From positions 1 to 64,000 of the forward strand of contig CAWICV010000011.1 in NCBI GenBank assembly GCA_963834705.1: 64,000 nt of DNA, read 5' to 3'. The translations under genes and the position numbers were made by a program. This document shows, piece after piece, positions 46,800-56,228 of the stretch (position 1 is its first letter; every line of letters starts with the position of its first letter). The notes under the pieces were generated by a model, which had not been told where the DNA came from, ran no database searches, and was given only the letters and a program-made list of their open reading frames with translations. The stretch is from RYN-230 sp963834705 (GTDB taxonomy: Bacteria; Actinomycetota; Actinomycetes; Streptosporangiales; Streptosporangiaceae).

Positions 46800-47907
46800 G
46801 GCGGACCACCCCCTCGGCCACGTCGAACCGGGCCCCGGTCAGGCTGTCCGGCACGTCCGCGGGTACCGCGGCGGTGACCAGCACCTGCTCGGCCCCGCCC
46901 ACCAGCCGGGCCAGCCGGTCACGGCGGGCGGTGTCCAGTTCGGCGAACACGTCGTCGAGCAGCAGCACCGGATCCCCGCCATCCGCGCGCAGCAACTCGT
47001 AGGCGGCCAGCCGGAGCGCCAGCGCCATCGACCAGGACTCGCCGTGACTGGCATAACCCCGGGCGGGCAGCGAGCCGATGGTCAGCTCCAGGTCGTCGCG
47101 GTGCGGTCCGGCCAGGCAGACGCCCCGGTCGAGTTCTTCGGACCGGACCCGGGCCAGCGCGTCCCGCAGCCGGTCCGCCAGGACATCACGGTCGGTGGTT
47201 TCTCCCTCGGTAGTGTCAACGCTTCGTTGACGGTAGTTAATCCCGGCCGCGCCGTCCTCGCCGGACACCGCCGCGTAGGCCTTGGCCACCAGCGGGCGCA
47301 GCGCGGCCGTCAGCCCGAGCCGCCCGGCCAGCAGTTCCACCCCGGCGCGCACCAGGTGGTCATCCCAGGTTTCCAGCGCGCCCTCCGGCAGCCGGTGCGC
47401 CCGCCCGGATTTCAGCAGTGCGGTGCGCTGCTTGACCACCCGCTCGTAGTCGGAGCGCACCGCCGCGTACCGGGGCGCCGCCGCTACCAGCAGTTCGTCC
47501 AGGTACCGGCGGCGCTGGTCCGGATCTCCCTTGACCAGCGCCAGGTCTTCGGGGGCGAACAGCACGGTGCGCAGGATGCCGAGCACCTGGCGTGGCCGCG
47601 GCACCGGGACCCGGTTGACCCGGGCCCGGTTGGCCCGGCCCGGGTTGATCTCGAGCTCGACCAGCGAATCGCGCTCCGCGGAACTGACCGCGGCGCGCAC
47701 GATGGCGCGGTCCGCGCCCTGCCGGACCAGCGGCGCGTCGCTGCTCACCCGGTGGCTGCCCAGCGTGGCGACGTACCCGGCCGCCTCCACCAGGTTGGTC
47801 TTGCCCTGACCGTTCTGGCCGATCAGCGTGCTCACCCCGGGGCCGAGGCTCAAGTCCACCGCCGCGTAGCACCGGAAGTCGGTGAGCGCGAGGCGGGTCA
47901 GGTGCAC
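46789..47907 (-). CDS. recF: DNA replication and repair protein RecF
   Basis: A 372-residue SMC-like ATPase: Walker A LIGQNGQGKTNLVEA (about 28-42), the FAPEDLALVKGDPDQRRRYLD segment (about 117-137), signature-like region near 290 and Walker B DPVLLLDDVFAELD (about 315-328). It acts at single-strand gaps with RecOR. GTG start, 21 bases behind dnaN. Confidence 0.96.
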   Translation of the reverse strand: MHLTRLALTDFRCYAAVDLSLGPGVSTLIGQNGQGKTNLVEAAGYVATLGSHRVSSDAPLVRQGADRAIVRAAVSSAERDSLVELEINPGRANRARVNRVPVPRPRQVLGILRTVLFAPEDLALVKGDPDQRRRYLDELLVAAAPRYAAVRSDYERVVKQRTALLKSGRAHRLPEGALETWDDHLVRAGVELLAGRLGLTAALRPLVAKAYAAVSGEDGAAGINYRQRSVDTTEGETTDRDVLADRLRDALARVRSEELDRGVCLAGPHRDDLELTIGSLPARGYASHGESWSMALALRLAAYELLRADGGDPVLLLDDVFAELDTARRDRLARLVGGAEQVLVTAAVPADVPDSLTGARFDVAEGVVRRAG

Positions 47908-47928
47908 ACGAGCAGGCTACTCGGCTGC

Positions 47929-49062
47929 TTACGAACCCAGGCGGATCGGCATCAGCAGGTAACGGTAGTCCGGCTGCTCGTCCGGGGCCGGCTTGCCGGT
48001 GATCAGCGCCGGCTTCCCCGCCTCGGTGAACGCGACCCGGGCCACGTCGGAGTCCAGCGCGGTCAGCCCGTCCAGCAGGTACTGCGGATTGAACGCGATC
48101 TGGATGTCGTCCCCCTCGAAGCTCGCCTCGATGACCTCGACCGCCTGAGCCTCGTCCCCGGTGCCGGCCTCCAGCATCAGCTGGCCCGGGGAGAACGACA
48201 GCCGGACCGCGGTGTTCCGCTCGGCCACCAGGGCGACCCGCTTGACCGCCTCCGCGAACGGCGCGGCCGCCAGTTCGGCCACGGAGTTGACCTGGTTCGG
48301 CAGCAGCGACTGGTAGCGCGGGAAATCGCCGCCGAGCAGCCGGGTGGTGGTGCGCCGCCCGGCCCCCTCGAAGCCAATCATCCCTTCGCCGCCGGCGCCT
48401 TCCTCGCCCGGCAGGGCCAGCGCGATGGACACCTCGGCACCGGCGGTGAGCGCCCGCGCGGTCTCGGCCAGCGCCCGGGCCGGCACCAGCACCGCGGCCG
48501 ACAGATCCGGCCGGGCCGGGGTCCAGCGCAGCTCGCGGACGGCCAGCCGGTACCGGTCGGTGGACACCAGGGTCAGCGTCTCGCCGTCGATCTCGATCCG
48601 CACGCCGGTCAGCGCGGGCAGCGTGTCATCCCGGCCGGCCGCGGTGGCCGACTGGCTGACCGCGGAGGCGAATGCGTCGCTGCCGATGGATCCGGCCGCG
48701 GGCGGCATCGCGGGCAGCGACGGGTAGTCCTCGGACGGCATGGTGAGCAGGGTGAACGTGGCGCTGCCGCAGGTCAGCGTGGCGCGCGCGCCGTCCGAGC
48801 TGATCTCCACCGGCCGGGCCGGCAGGCTGCGGGTGATCTCGGCCAGCAGCCGCCCGGAGACGAGCAGGTCGCCTTCCTCCTCCGCGGCGACCGGCACCGT
48901 CGCCTGGGCGGACACGTCGTAGTCGAAGCTGGACAGGGTCAGGTCTCCCGCCGCCTGCAGCCGGATGCCCGCCAGCACCGGGACCGCGGGCCGGGCCGGC
49001 AGCGCCCGGGCGGTCCAGGCCACGGCCTCGGCCAGCACGTCGCGTTCCACCTGGATCTTCAC
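47929..49062 (-). CDS. dnaN: DNA polymerase III beta sliding clamp
   Basis: A 377-residue clamp with three repeated domains. The start at GTG 49062 gives the family's VKIQVERDVLAEAVAW opening and has GGGGAGGC upstream. PSEDYPSLP and YRLAVREL mark domains 1-2 and the C-terminus ends in YRYLLMPIRLGS, the conserved clamp ending (MP[MVI]R). No 6-phosphogluconate dehydrogenase gene stands between dnaN and recF. Confidence 0.97.
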   Translation of the reverse strand: MKIQVERDVLAEAVAWTARALPARPAVPVLAGIRLQAAGDLTLSSFDYDVSAQATVPVAAEEEGDLLVSGRLLAEITRSLPARPVEISSDGARATLTCGSATFTLLTMPSEDYPSLPAMPPAAGSIGSDAFASAVSQSATAAGRDDTLPALTGVRIEIDGETLTLVSTDRYRLAVRELRWTPARPDLSAAVLVPARALAETARALTAGAEVSIALALPGEEGAGGEGMIGFEGAGRRTTTRLLGGDFPRYQSLLPNQVNSVAELAAAPFAEAVKRVALVAERNTAVRLSFSPGQLMLEAGTGDEAQAVEVIEASFEGDDIQIAFNPQYLLDGLTALDSDVARVAFTEAGKPALITGKPAPDEQPDYRYLLMPIRLGS

Positions 49063-49519
49063 AGGAACCTGCCTCCCCTTCTGATGAATGTGCGCTCCGG
49101 CGCTAGGAACTCCAGCCCTGGGAGCTCTGCCGCCAGGGCCGGTTTCAAGCTGCCTGCCGGGTGGGTATCCCGGGAGTGGGTATGGCACAGCAGGCTTCCT
49201 GGTGTGCCGGGCGCACGGCCTGCCTGTTGCGTAGTTGATTTCTCTTTGAGATACAAGAACGTAGTCGCAATAGGATCGGTGGACGCTGGGGATAGCACCC
49301 GTATTCCCAGCTCAGACCGCGAATTCGGGTCCACAGGGGGTGTGCGGCGCAGGAGTGTCGCGGGGGATGGGCTGGGGACGGCCGGCCGATTCCGCCGGAT
49401 TCCCCAGCCGGCGCCCACCGCTTTAGCCGCGTTGTCCCCTGATAGTCCCAAGCCCGTCCACAGGGATTTCCACAGCCTGTGTGTACCCATTGTTACAGCC
49501 GACACTGTTCTGTGCTTGT
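49063..49519. other. dnaA-dnaN intergenic region, candidate oriC part
   Basis: 457 bases without a gene. It contains three DnaA-box-like cores ending in TCCACA (49327-49335, 49454-49462, 49466-49474) and a comparatively AT-rich stretch near 49225-49275 (TTGATTTCTCTTTGAGATAC) that could be the unwinding element. In actinobacteria the origin commonly lies in this interval. The boxes are imperfect, so the exact origin is inferred. Confidence 0.6.
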
Positions 49520-51070
49520 TCACCCGGACCGCGCCTGCTGTTTGATCCGGTTGGTGAGTTCGGTTACCTGGTTGTAGATAGACCGGCGCTCGGCCATCAG
49601 ATTCCGGATCTTCCGGTCCGCGTGCATGACCGTGGTGTGGTCGCGGCCGCCGAACTGCTGGCCGATCTTGGGCAGCGACAGGTCGGTCAGCTCACGGCAC
49701 AGGTACATCGCGATCTGCCGCGCGGTGACCAGCACCCGGGACCGGGAGGTGCCGCACAGGTCGTCGATGGACAGCCCGAAGTAGGACGCGGTCTGGCCCA
49801 TGATCGTGGCGGCGGTGATCTCCGGGCCCTGCGCCTCCGGGATCAGGTCCTTGAGCACGATCTCGGCCAGCTGCAAATCCACCGACTGCCGGTTCAGGCT
49901 GGCGAACGCGGTCACCCGGATCAGCGCCCCTTCCAGTTCCCGGATGTTGGTGGAGATCCGCGAGGCGATGTACTCGAGTGCCTCGGGTGGCGCGTTCAGC
50001 CCTTCCTGGACCGCCTTCTTGCGCAGGATTGCGATCCGGGTCTCCAGCTCCGGCGGCTGCACGTCGGTGATCAGCCCCCACTCGAACCGGGAGCGCAGCC
50101 GGTCCTCCAGGGTGACCAGCCGCTTGGGCGCGCGGTCGCTGGATATCACGATCTGCTTGCTGGCGTTATGCAGCGTGTTGAAGGTGTGGAAGAACTCCTC
50201 CTGGGTGCCTTCCTTGTTCTCCAGGAACTGGATGTCGTCCACCAGCAGCACGTCGACGTCGCGGTACCGGCGGCGGAACCCGTCTTGCTTGCCGTCCCGG
50301 ATCATGTTGATGAAGTCGTTGGTGAACTCTTCCGAGCTCACGTAGCGGACCTTCACCCCCTGGTACAGGCTCTGCGCGTAGTGCCCGATGGCGTGCAGCA
50401 GGTGCGTCTTGCCCAGCCCGGAGTCGCCGTAGACGAACAGCGGGTTGTAGGCCTTGGCCGGCGCCTCGGCCACCGCCACCGCCGCGGCGTGCGCGAACCG
50501 GTTGCTGGACCCGATGACGAACGTCTCGAACGTGTACTTGGGGTTGAGCCGGGCCTGGGTCGGCCGCGGCGTCCCGATCACCGGCTGCGGGCCGGTGATC
50601 GGGCCGGGACCGAGCGGGCCACCCAGCGTGCCGTTGGCCGCCATGCCATGGCCCGCGTCCGGGCCGCCCGCCTGCCGCGGCACGGCCGGGCGCGGCTCGT
50701 CCTGTCCCCCCACCACGGGGCCGCCCAGCACCTGGCCGTCCGGCACCTGGCCGGGCGCGGGCATGCCGCCGGCCGGTGCCCCTCCTGCCGGGAACGAGGT
50801 GGCCGGCGAGATGGCGGTTGGATCGACCGTCACCGCCAGCTGGATGCTGCGGCCCAGCTCCCGGGACAGCGCGTGCGTGATCAGCGCGCGCAGCCGGGTC
50901 TCCAGCTGTTCCTTGACGAACTCGTTGGGCGTGGCGATCAGCGCCGTGTTTTCCACCAGCCCGAGCGGTCGGGTCAGCTTGAGCCACGCCCGCTGGTGCG
51001 GCTCGATTTGCATGGTGGCGAGTTCTTCCAGCGACCGGGCCCATACCTCCGCGAGGTCTGTTTCGCTCAC
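49520..51070 (-). CDS. dnaA: Chromosomal replication initiator DnaA
   Basis: A 516-residue DnaA from GTG 51070. Domain I (1-85) has LAEVWARSLEEL; domain II (about 95-185) is Gly/Pro-rich; the AAA+ domain III has YGDSGLGKTHLLHAIG, VDVLLVDDIQFLENKEGTQEEFF and SSDRAPKRL; domain IV has the GGRDHTTVMHADRKI signature that reads DnaA boxes. It melts the origin and loads the helicase. Confidence 0.97.
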   Translation of the reverse strand: MSETDLAEVWARSLEELATMQIEPHQRAWLKLTRPLGLVENTALIATPNEFVKEQLETRLRALITHALSRELGRSIQLAVTVDPTAISPATSFPAGGAPAGGMPAPGQVPDGQVLGGPVVGGQDEPRPAVPRQAGGPDAGHGMAANGTLGGPLGPGPITGPQPVIGTPRPTQARLNPKYTFETFVIGSSNRFAHAAAVAVAEAPAKAYNPLFVYGDSGLGKTHLLHAIGHYAQSLYQGVKVRYVSSEEFTNDFINMIRDGKQDGFRRRYRDVDVLLVDDIQFLENKEGTQEEFFHTFNTLHNASKQIVISSDRAPKRLVTLEDRLRSRFEWGLITDVQPPELETRIAILRKKAVQEGLNAPPEALEYIASRISTNIRELEGALIRVTAFASLNRQSVDLQLAEIVLKDLIPEAQGPEITAATIMGQTASYFGLSIDDLCGTSRSRVLVTARQIAMYLCRELTDLSLPKIGQQFGGRDHTTVMHADRKIRNLMAERRSIYNQVTELTNRIKQQARSG

Positions 51071-51437
51071 TTGTTGTTCACCCCTCGCGCCCCCCACATC
51101 TGATCAACAGCTTTGTCCACAGCTTGTGCACGCCGGATATCGCGGTGTGCACGGATCGCGCCGAACCTGGCGCCCGCCGAACGGGCGGTGTCCCGCGTGC
51201 CGGCTTCCCCCTGCCGGACTAGTTTTCCACAGCCTAGGCTCCTCGGCCGGCGGGCGCTGCGCAAACGTCCGTTCCCGGCGCCCGCTGGTTTGACCCGTGC
51301 CCAACGGTGCGCGTAACGTGAACAGATCCTGCCACTCGACCAGTGGTTCAGCCCGCATGCGCGCTTAGCGCTCGTCTCGTGCGGCCGAGTCGGTGCCGAT
51401 GAGTCGAGCGGAGCAAAGCCCGTTACCTGGAGTTCTC
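51071..51437. promoter_or_regulatory. rpmH-dnaA intergenic region with DnaA boxes
   Basis: 367 bases between the divergent dnaA and rpmH genes. It holds a perfect DnaA box TTGTCCACA at 51113-51121 and a second, TTTTCCACA, at 51223-51231. These are expected for DnaA autoregulation or as part of a split origin. Promoters of both genes must lie here. Confidence 0.7.
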
Positions 51438-51575
51438 GTGAGCAAGCGTACGTTCCAGCCGAACAACCGTCGGCGTGCTAAGACGCACGGCTTCCGGCTG
51501 CGCATGCGGACCCGGGCCGGTCGCGCCATCCTGGCCGCGCGGCGGCGTAAGGGCCGCGCGCGGCTCAGTGCCTGA
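51438..51575 (+). CDS. rpmH: Ribosomal protein L34
   Basis: A 45-residue, strongly basic protein: SKRTFQPNNRRRAKTHGFRL and MRTRAGRAILAARRRKGR are the universal L34 sequence. GTG start with GGAG upstream. A longer in-frame extension is not conserved. First gene of the rpmH-rnpA-yidD-yidC cluster. Confidence 0.97.
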   Translation: MSKRTFQPNNRRRAKTHGFRLRMRTRAGRAILAARRRKGRARLSA

Positions 51576-51602
51576 TCAGCCCGCGTCGGCGCGAGGTCAG
51601 CC

Positions 51603-51965
51603 TTGCTTCCCGCAGCGGCCCGGATCCGGCGGCGTGAGGATTTCTCCGCCGCCATCCGGGGCGGCAGCCGGACCGGCCGTTCGCTGCTGACGGGACATCT
51701 GCTGGTGCGGGCGGATGATCCGGAGCCGCCCCGGGCGGGCTTCGTCGTCAGCCGCGCGGTGGGCGGCGCGGTCGTCCGGAACAAGGTGCGCAGACGGCTG
51801 CGCGAACTGGTCCGCCGTCGGCTCAACTCGCTGCCGGCAGGTAGCCTTCTTGTGGTCCGCGCGAATCCGCGGGCCGCGACCGCGCGCCAGTCGGAACTCG
51901 CCGCCGAACTCGACCTGGTGATCGACACATTGCTCCGGCGGCAGGTGGGGGCGCTGAGCCGATGA
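51603..51965 (+). CDS. rnpA: Ribonuclease P protein component
   Basis: A 120-residue basic protein with RIRRREDFSAAIRGG and the RNR-type helix VVRNKVRRRLRELVRR (about 58-73) that binds RNase P RNA. TTG start; its stop overlaps yidD by four bases (ATGA). With the catalytic RNA it trims 5' leaders of tRNA precursors. Confidence 0.94.
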   Translation: MLPAAARIRRREDFSAAIRGGSRTGRSLLTGHLLVRADDPEPPRAGFVVSRAVGGAVVRNKVRRRLRELVRRRLNSLPAGSLLVVRANPRAATARQSELAAELDLVIDTLLRRQVGALSR

Positions 51966-52267
51966 CCAGCTCAGCCGGGACGAGCGTAGCCGGGCGGGGC
52001 AGCCCGTCGGCCGCTGCTGCCGTCCTGCTCTGGCTGATCGGCGGGTACCGCCGGTTTATCAGCCCATTGCTGGGCGCCAGGTGCCGGTTCGCGCCGTCGT
52101 GCAGTGCCTACGCCCTGGAGGCGGTGCGCGAGCACGGTGCGCTCCGTGGCGCCTGGCTGGCGGTTTGCCGGATCGGCCGCTGTCACCCGTTCCACCCCGG
52201 CGGCTACGACCCGGTGCCGCCACGCCGAACGCGGCTGTCGCCCCCTTCGCAAGGAGCTAGTTCGTGA
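51962..52267 (+). CDS. yidD: Membrane protein insertion efficiency factor YidD
   Basis: A 101-residue protein with LIGGYRRFISPLLGARCRFAPSCSAYALEA and RCHPFHPGGYDPVP, the full YidD signature including its three conserved cysteines. Overlaps rnpA and yidC by four bases each. Assists YidC/Sec insertion at the membrane. Confidence 0.95.
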   Translation: MTSSAGTSVAGRGSPSAAAAVLLWLIGGYRRFISPLLGARCRFAPSCSAYALEAVREHGALRGAWLAVCRIGRCHPFHPGGYDPVPPRRTRLSPPSQGASS

Positions 52268-53550
52268 GTATCCCGCTGCTTGATCCGCTCTACGAAGCGG
52301 TCGCCTGGGTGATCATGCGCCTGCACTCGCTGTTCGGCGCGGTCTTCGGCGCGTCCAGCGGCTGGACCTGGGCTCTGACAATCATCTTCCTGGTGATCAT
52401 CATGCGGCTGCTCCTGGTGCCGCTGTTCATCAAGCAGATGCACGCGACCAGGAAGATGACCGCGCTCGCCCCGCAGGTCGCCGAGCTGAAGAAGAAGCAC
52501 AAGAACGACCGGCAGAAGCTCAACGAAGAAACGATGAAGCTGTACCGGGAGAACGGGGCCAACCCGCTGGCCGGGTGCCTTCCGGTGGTGGCCCAGCTCC
52601 CGGTGTTCTTCGCGCTGTTCGGGGTGCTCCGCGCGATCTCCCTGGACGAGCCCAAGTACGGCCTCACCCCGGCCGTGGTGCACAGCGCGCAGACCGCGCA
52701 CATCCTGGGCGTGACCGTGGCCGACCGGCTGCTGTCCAAGCTGATCCCGCCCACGTTCTTCCCGCTCGGCACCGAGCAGCGCATCATCATCCTGCTCACC
52801 GTCGTGGTCAGCGCGACCACCACATTCATGACCGTGCGGCAGAGCATGAAGCGGGGGATGACCCCGCAGATGGACCCGGACAACCCGATGGCGTCGTCGC
52901 AGAAGATGATGCAGTACATCGTGCCGGTGTTCGCGCTGTCCGGCCTGTACTGGGAGTACGGGCTGGTCATGTACTGGGTGACTACCAACCTGTGGACGCT
53001 CGGCCAGCAGTACGTGCTGTTCAAGCGGTTCCCGCCGCCGGTGCCGGTCGGCGCCGCGGCTGGGGCGGCCGGCAAGCCGGGCGACGGTGCACCCGCGGCC
53101 AAGACTGGCAGCAGCGTGACCGCCGCCGGCCGGGCTGCGGCCCGGCAGCAGCAGGCTAAGGCGACCAAGACCCCAGCCCAGTCCGGCCGAACGCCAGCTG
53201 GTGGCCAGTCGGCCAAGACCCCGGCCGCGCCGTCCGGGCAGGCGGCCAAGCAGCCGATCAACCAGCTGCGCAAGCCAGCCGCCAAACCGGCTGCGCAATC
53301 ACCCACCAAGCAGCCGCCCAGTGCGCCCGCCAAGGCCGCCAAGCCTGCCAAGCCTGCCAAGGCGGCGTCCGGGTCTGGCCCGGGCAAGGGGTCCAGCTCG
53401 AACGGGAACAGCGGTGGTGGTGGCCTGCTCCGCTTCGTCAAGGGCAGCAAGGCTGAACCTGAGCCGGCGCCGGCGGCCGAGCCCGAGGCTAAGATCGTCA
53501 GGCAGCAGCCGGTGCGCCAGTCGCGGAGCCGGCGCTCGGGCAAGCGATAG
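52264..53550 (+). CDS. yidC: Membrane protein insertase YidC (Oxa1 family)
   Basis: A 428-residue insertase. Helices at about 28-55 (WALTIIFLVIIMRLLLVPLF), 95-118, 175-190 and 215-245 form the Oxa1 core, with the cytoplasmic hairpin KKKHKNDRQKLNEETMKLYRE between the first two. From about residue 265 a long Ala/Lys/Pro-rich basic tail (about 165 residues) ends in RQSRSRRSGKR; such tails can contact ribosomes. GTG start overlapping yidD. Confidence 0.96.
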   Translation: MSIPLLDPLYEAVAWVIMRLHSLFGAVFGASSGWTWALTIIFLVIIMRLLLVPLFIKQMHATRKMTALAPQVAELKKKHKNDRQKLNEETMKLYRENGANPLAGCLPVVAQLPVFFALFGVLRAISLDEPKYGLTPAVVHSAQTAHILGVTVADRLLSKLIPPTFFPLGTEQRIIILLTVVVSATTTFMTVRQSMKRGMTPQMDPDNPMASSQKMMQYIVPVFALSGLYWEYGLVMYWVTTNLWTLGQQYVLFKRFPPPVPVGAAAGAAGKPGDGAPAAKTGSSVTAAGRAAARQQQAKATKTPAQSGRTPAGGQSAKTPAAPSGQAAKQPINQLRKPAAKPAAQSPTKQPPSAPAKAAKPAKPAKAASGSGPGKGSSSNGNSGGGGLLRFVKGSKAEPEPAPAAEPEAKIVRQQPVRQSRSRRSGKR

Positions 53551-53618
53551 AGCGAAGCCCGGCCGGCCCCAAGCGGCCGTGCCAGGATGCACTGACCCGA
53601 ACGAGGAGGGACCCGGTC

Positions 53619-54293
53619 GTGAGCCAACCGGACAATGCGGGCACCGTTACCAGCGGTGATATCGCAGGCCAGGCATGGGCGGGGGACGAGGCGGACAGTG
53701 CTGCCCGGGTTGACCCGGGTCTTGATCATGACGCTGATGGGCTCGCAGGCGCATCCGGCGATGCGGCCGCGGACGATGCTGAGGATGCTGCCGCCGAGGG
53801 CGGCGAGGAGGCCGCGGCCGAGCCGGCGGTGGACCCGGCCGACCTCGAGCAGGAGAGCGAGATCGCGGCCGACTACGTGGAAGGGCTGCTCGACGTCGCC
53901 GACCTCGACGGCGACATCGACATGGACGTGGAAGGCGACCGGGCCGTGGTCTCCGTGGTCGGCGCCACGCTGGAAGAGCTCATCGGGGCGCGCGGCGAGG
54001 TCCTCGAAGCGCTGCAGGAGCTGACCCGGCTGGCGGTGCACCGGCAGACCGGCAGCCGCACCCGGATCATGCTCGACGTGGGCGGCTACCGGGCCCGGCG
54101 CCGGTCCGAACTGACCGAGCTGGGCACGGACGCCGCCGAGGAGGTCCGGACCAGCGGGGTGCCGCGCCGCCTGGAAGCGATGACCCCGTTTGAGCGGAAG
54201 GTCGTGCACGATGCGGTCGCGGCCGCCGGGCTGCGCAGCGAGTCCGAGGGCGAGGAGCCGAACCGCAGGGTGGTCGTGTTCCCGGTTAGCTGA
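53619..54293 (+). CDS. jag: Jag/KhpB RNA-binding protein (KH-R3H)
   Basis: A 224-residue protein. An acidic, Ala-rich N-terminus (1-85) precedes a KH-like domain (about 85-150; GATLEELIGARGEVLEALQELTR carries the GxxG-like loop) and an R3H domain (about 155-222; MTPFERKVVHDAVA and SEGEEPNRRVVV). GTG start with GAGGAGGGAC upstream. Binds RNA and follows yidC in most Gram-positive genomes. Confidence 0.93.
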   Translation: MSQPDNAGTVTSGDIAGQAWAGDEADSAARVDPGLDHDADGLAGASGDAAADDAEDAAAEGGEEAAAEPAVDPADLEQESEIAADYVEGLLDVADLDGDIDMDVEGDRAVVSVVGATLEELIGARGEVLEALQELTRLAVHRQTGSRTRIMLDVGGYRARRRSELTELGTDAAEEVRTSGVPRRLEAMTPFERKVVHDAVAAAGLRSESEGEEPNRRVVVFPVS

Positions 54294-54299
54294 TCCGCG

Positions 54300-54953
54300 G
54301 TGAGCGTGGACGCGGCTCCTGCCGCCGCGGTGCCGGATCCGCCGGCCGAGGCGGTCTCGGTGTTCGGGGCCGCGCTGCCCGCCGCCGAGCAGTACGTCGG
54401 GATGCTGGCCGGGCCCGGTGTGGCCTGGGGGTTGCTCGGCCCCCGTGAGGTGCCCCGGCTGTGGACCCGGCACGTGCTGAACTGTGCCGCCCTCACCGAC
54501 CTGGTGCCCAGCCCATCGACGGTGGTTGATCTTGGTTCCGGCGCTGGCCTGCCGGGCATCGTGCTGGCCCTGCTGCTGCCGGACGTCCAGGTGACCCTGC
54601 TGGAGCGGATGGAGCGACGGGCGAAATTTCTCACCCAGTGCGTTGCTGACCTGCGCCTGAGCAATGCAAGCGTGCTCCGGGCCAGCGCCGAGGAAGTGGC
54701 TGGCCCGGTGAGCGCGGACGTGGTGACCGCGCGCGCGGTGGCGCCGCTCGGCCGGCTGGCCGGCCTGGCGGCGGCCCTGGTGCGGCCCGGCGGCCTGATA
54801 CTAGCTATCAAGGGAGCGACCGCGGACCAGGAGGTCGCCGAGGCCCGGCCGGTGCTGCGCCGGCTGGGTATGCGAGAGGTAGCCGTAGTGCGGGTCGGGG
54901 ACGGTAAGGTCGATCGCGCTGCGACAGTCGTGCGGCTGATCGCTGGCCGCTAG
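54300..54953 (+). CDS. rsmG: 16S rRNA (guanine-N7) methyltransferase RsmG
   Basis: A 217-residue methyltransferase: LWTRHVLNCAAL, the SAM-binding VVDLGSGAGLPGIVLALLLP (about 78-97), LLERMERRAKFL and VVTARAVAPLGRLAGL. It methylates G527 (E. coli numbering) of 16S rRNA. GTG start seven bases after jag. Confidence 0.95.
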   Translation: MSVDAAPAAAVPDPPAEAVSVFGAALPAAEQYVGMLAGPGVAWGLLGPREVPRLWTRHVLNCAALTDLVPSPSTVVDLGSGAGLPGIVLALLLPDVQVTLLERMERRAKFLTQCVADLRLSNASVLRASAEEVAGPVSADVVTARAVAPLGRLAGLAAALVRPGGLILAIKGATADQEVAEARPVLRRLGMREVAVVRVGDGKVDRAATVVRLIAGR

Positions 54954-54989
54954 CGGACCGGACTGCGTGGAGCAGGGAGGAGCGCGGCG

Positions 54990-56139
54990 ATGGCTTCCGC
55001 GGGCGGCCTCGGATGGCCAGATGAAGCCGCGACTGACTTCGATTCCCCATCCGGTCTCGGCTGGCCGGTGAACGGAGCGCCGGTGGCCCCCCCACCCGGG
55101 CTGGGCCAGATACCGGCGGACGCGTATGCCAACGGAATCGGGGAGGACATGGGACGGCGCCGGGGACCGGCCGCTCGGGACACTGGCGAGCAGGGAGACG
55201 TGGTGAGCGAGGGCAGCAGCATGGCCGGGAACGTCGCCGTGGGCGGCCATCCGGAGATGGTGATTCCCGCGGCGCGGCCGCCGGACGGGCCGCCCAGCGG
55301 TGATCCGGCCCGCAACCCCGGCGCGGGCAGCGCCCGGGAGCGGGCCTGGCCCCGGCCGGCCGCCTGCCGGGTCATCACGATCGCCAACCAGAAGGGCGGC
55401 GTGGGCAAGACGACCACCGCGGTCAACCTGGCGGCTGCGCTGGCCCAGCACGGTTCCCGGGTGCTGGTCATCGACCTGGACCCGCAGGGCAACGCGTTCA
55501 ACCGCGCTCGATGTCGAGCACCGGGCGGGCACCACATCGATCTACCACGTACTGGTCGAGGACCAGCCTCTGGTCGGGATCATCCGGGCCGTCAACGACA
55601 TCCCGCTGCTCTACTGCGCGCCCGCCACCATCGACCTGGCCGGCGCGGAGATCGAACTGGTCCCGATGGTGGCCAGGGAAGGCAGGCTGTCCCGCGCCCT
55701 GGCGTCTTACGATGAGTCACAGCTTGATTACATTCTGATTGACTGCCCGCCGTCGCTCGGGCTGCTCACCGTCAATGCGCTGGTCGCCGCCGCGGAGGTG
55801 CTCATCCCTATCCAGTGCGAGTACTACGCGCTGGAAGGTCTGGAGCAGTTGCTGCGCACCGTGGACCTGGTGAAAAGCCACCTGAACCCGGGGCTGACCA
55901 TCTCCACCATCCTGCTCACCATGTTCGACGGCCGGACCCGGCTGGCCTCGCAGGTAGCTGAGGAAGTCCGCGGCCACTTCGGCGACGTGGTGCTGCAGTC
56001 CATCATCCCGCGCAGCGTGCGGGTCTCCGAAGCGCCCAGCTACGGGCAGTCGGTGATGACCTACGATCCCGGTTCCAGCGGCGCGGTCGCCTACCTGGAG
56101 GCGGCCCGGGAGATGGCGTTCCGCTCGCAGTCCAGCTGA
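54990..56139 (+). pseudogene. parA: Chromosome partition ATPase ParA, read with one frameshift
   Basis: A ParA/Soj ATPase split between two frames. The first carries a 125-residue Gly/Pro-rich N-terminal extension and the deviant Walker A NQKGGVGKTTTAVNL with IDLDPQGNA. The second carries DVEHRAGTTSIYHVL, YILIDCPPSLGLLTVNAL and EAPSYGQSVMTYD. One surplus T at 55497-55498 breaks the expected GNASTALDV; removing it restores the protein. As parB and parS are intact next door, a sequence error is most likely. Confidence 0.9.
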
Positions 56140-56228
56140 GCCGCTCTATCTGAGCCCCGCAGTGGGCGCATCTACCGCTGCGGGATGGCATGCTCTTCTG
56201 TGGACCTTCCCGGCGGCAAGGAGAGGCG

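Noticed and set aside
46282..49545. A 1087-codon plus-strand open frame
   Set aside because: It is antisense to dciA, recF and dnaN, has Gln/His/Gly-rich random composition and no domain; it is a shadow of GC-rich codon use.
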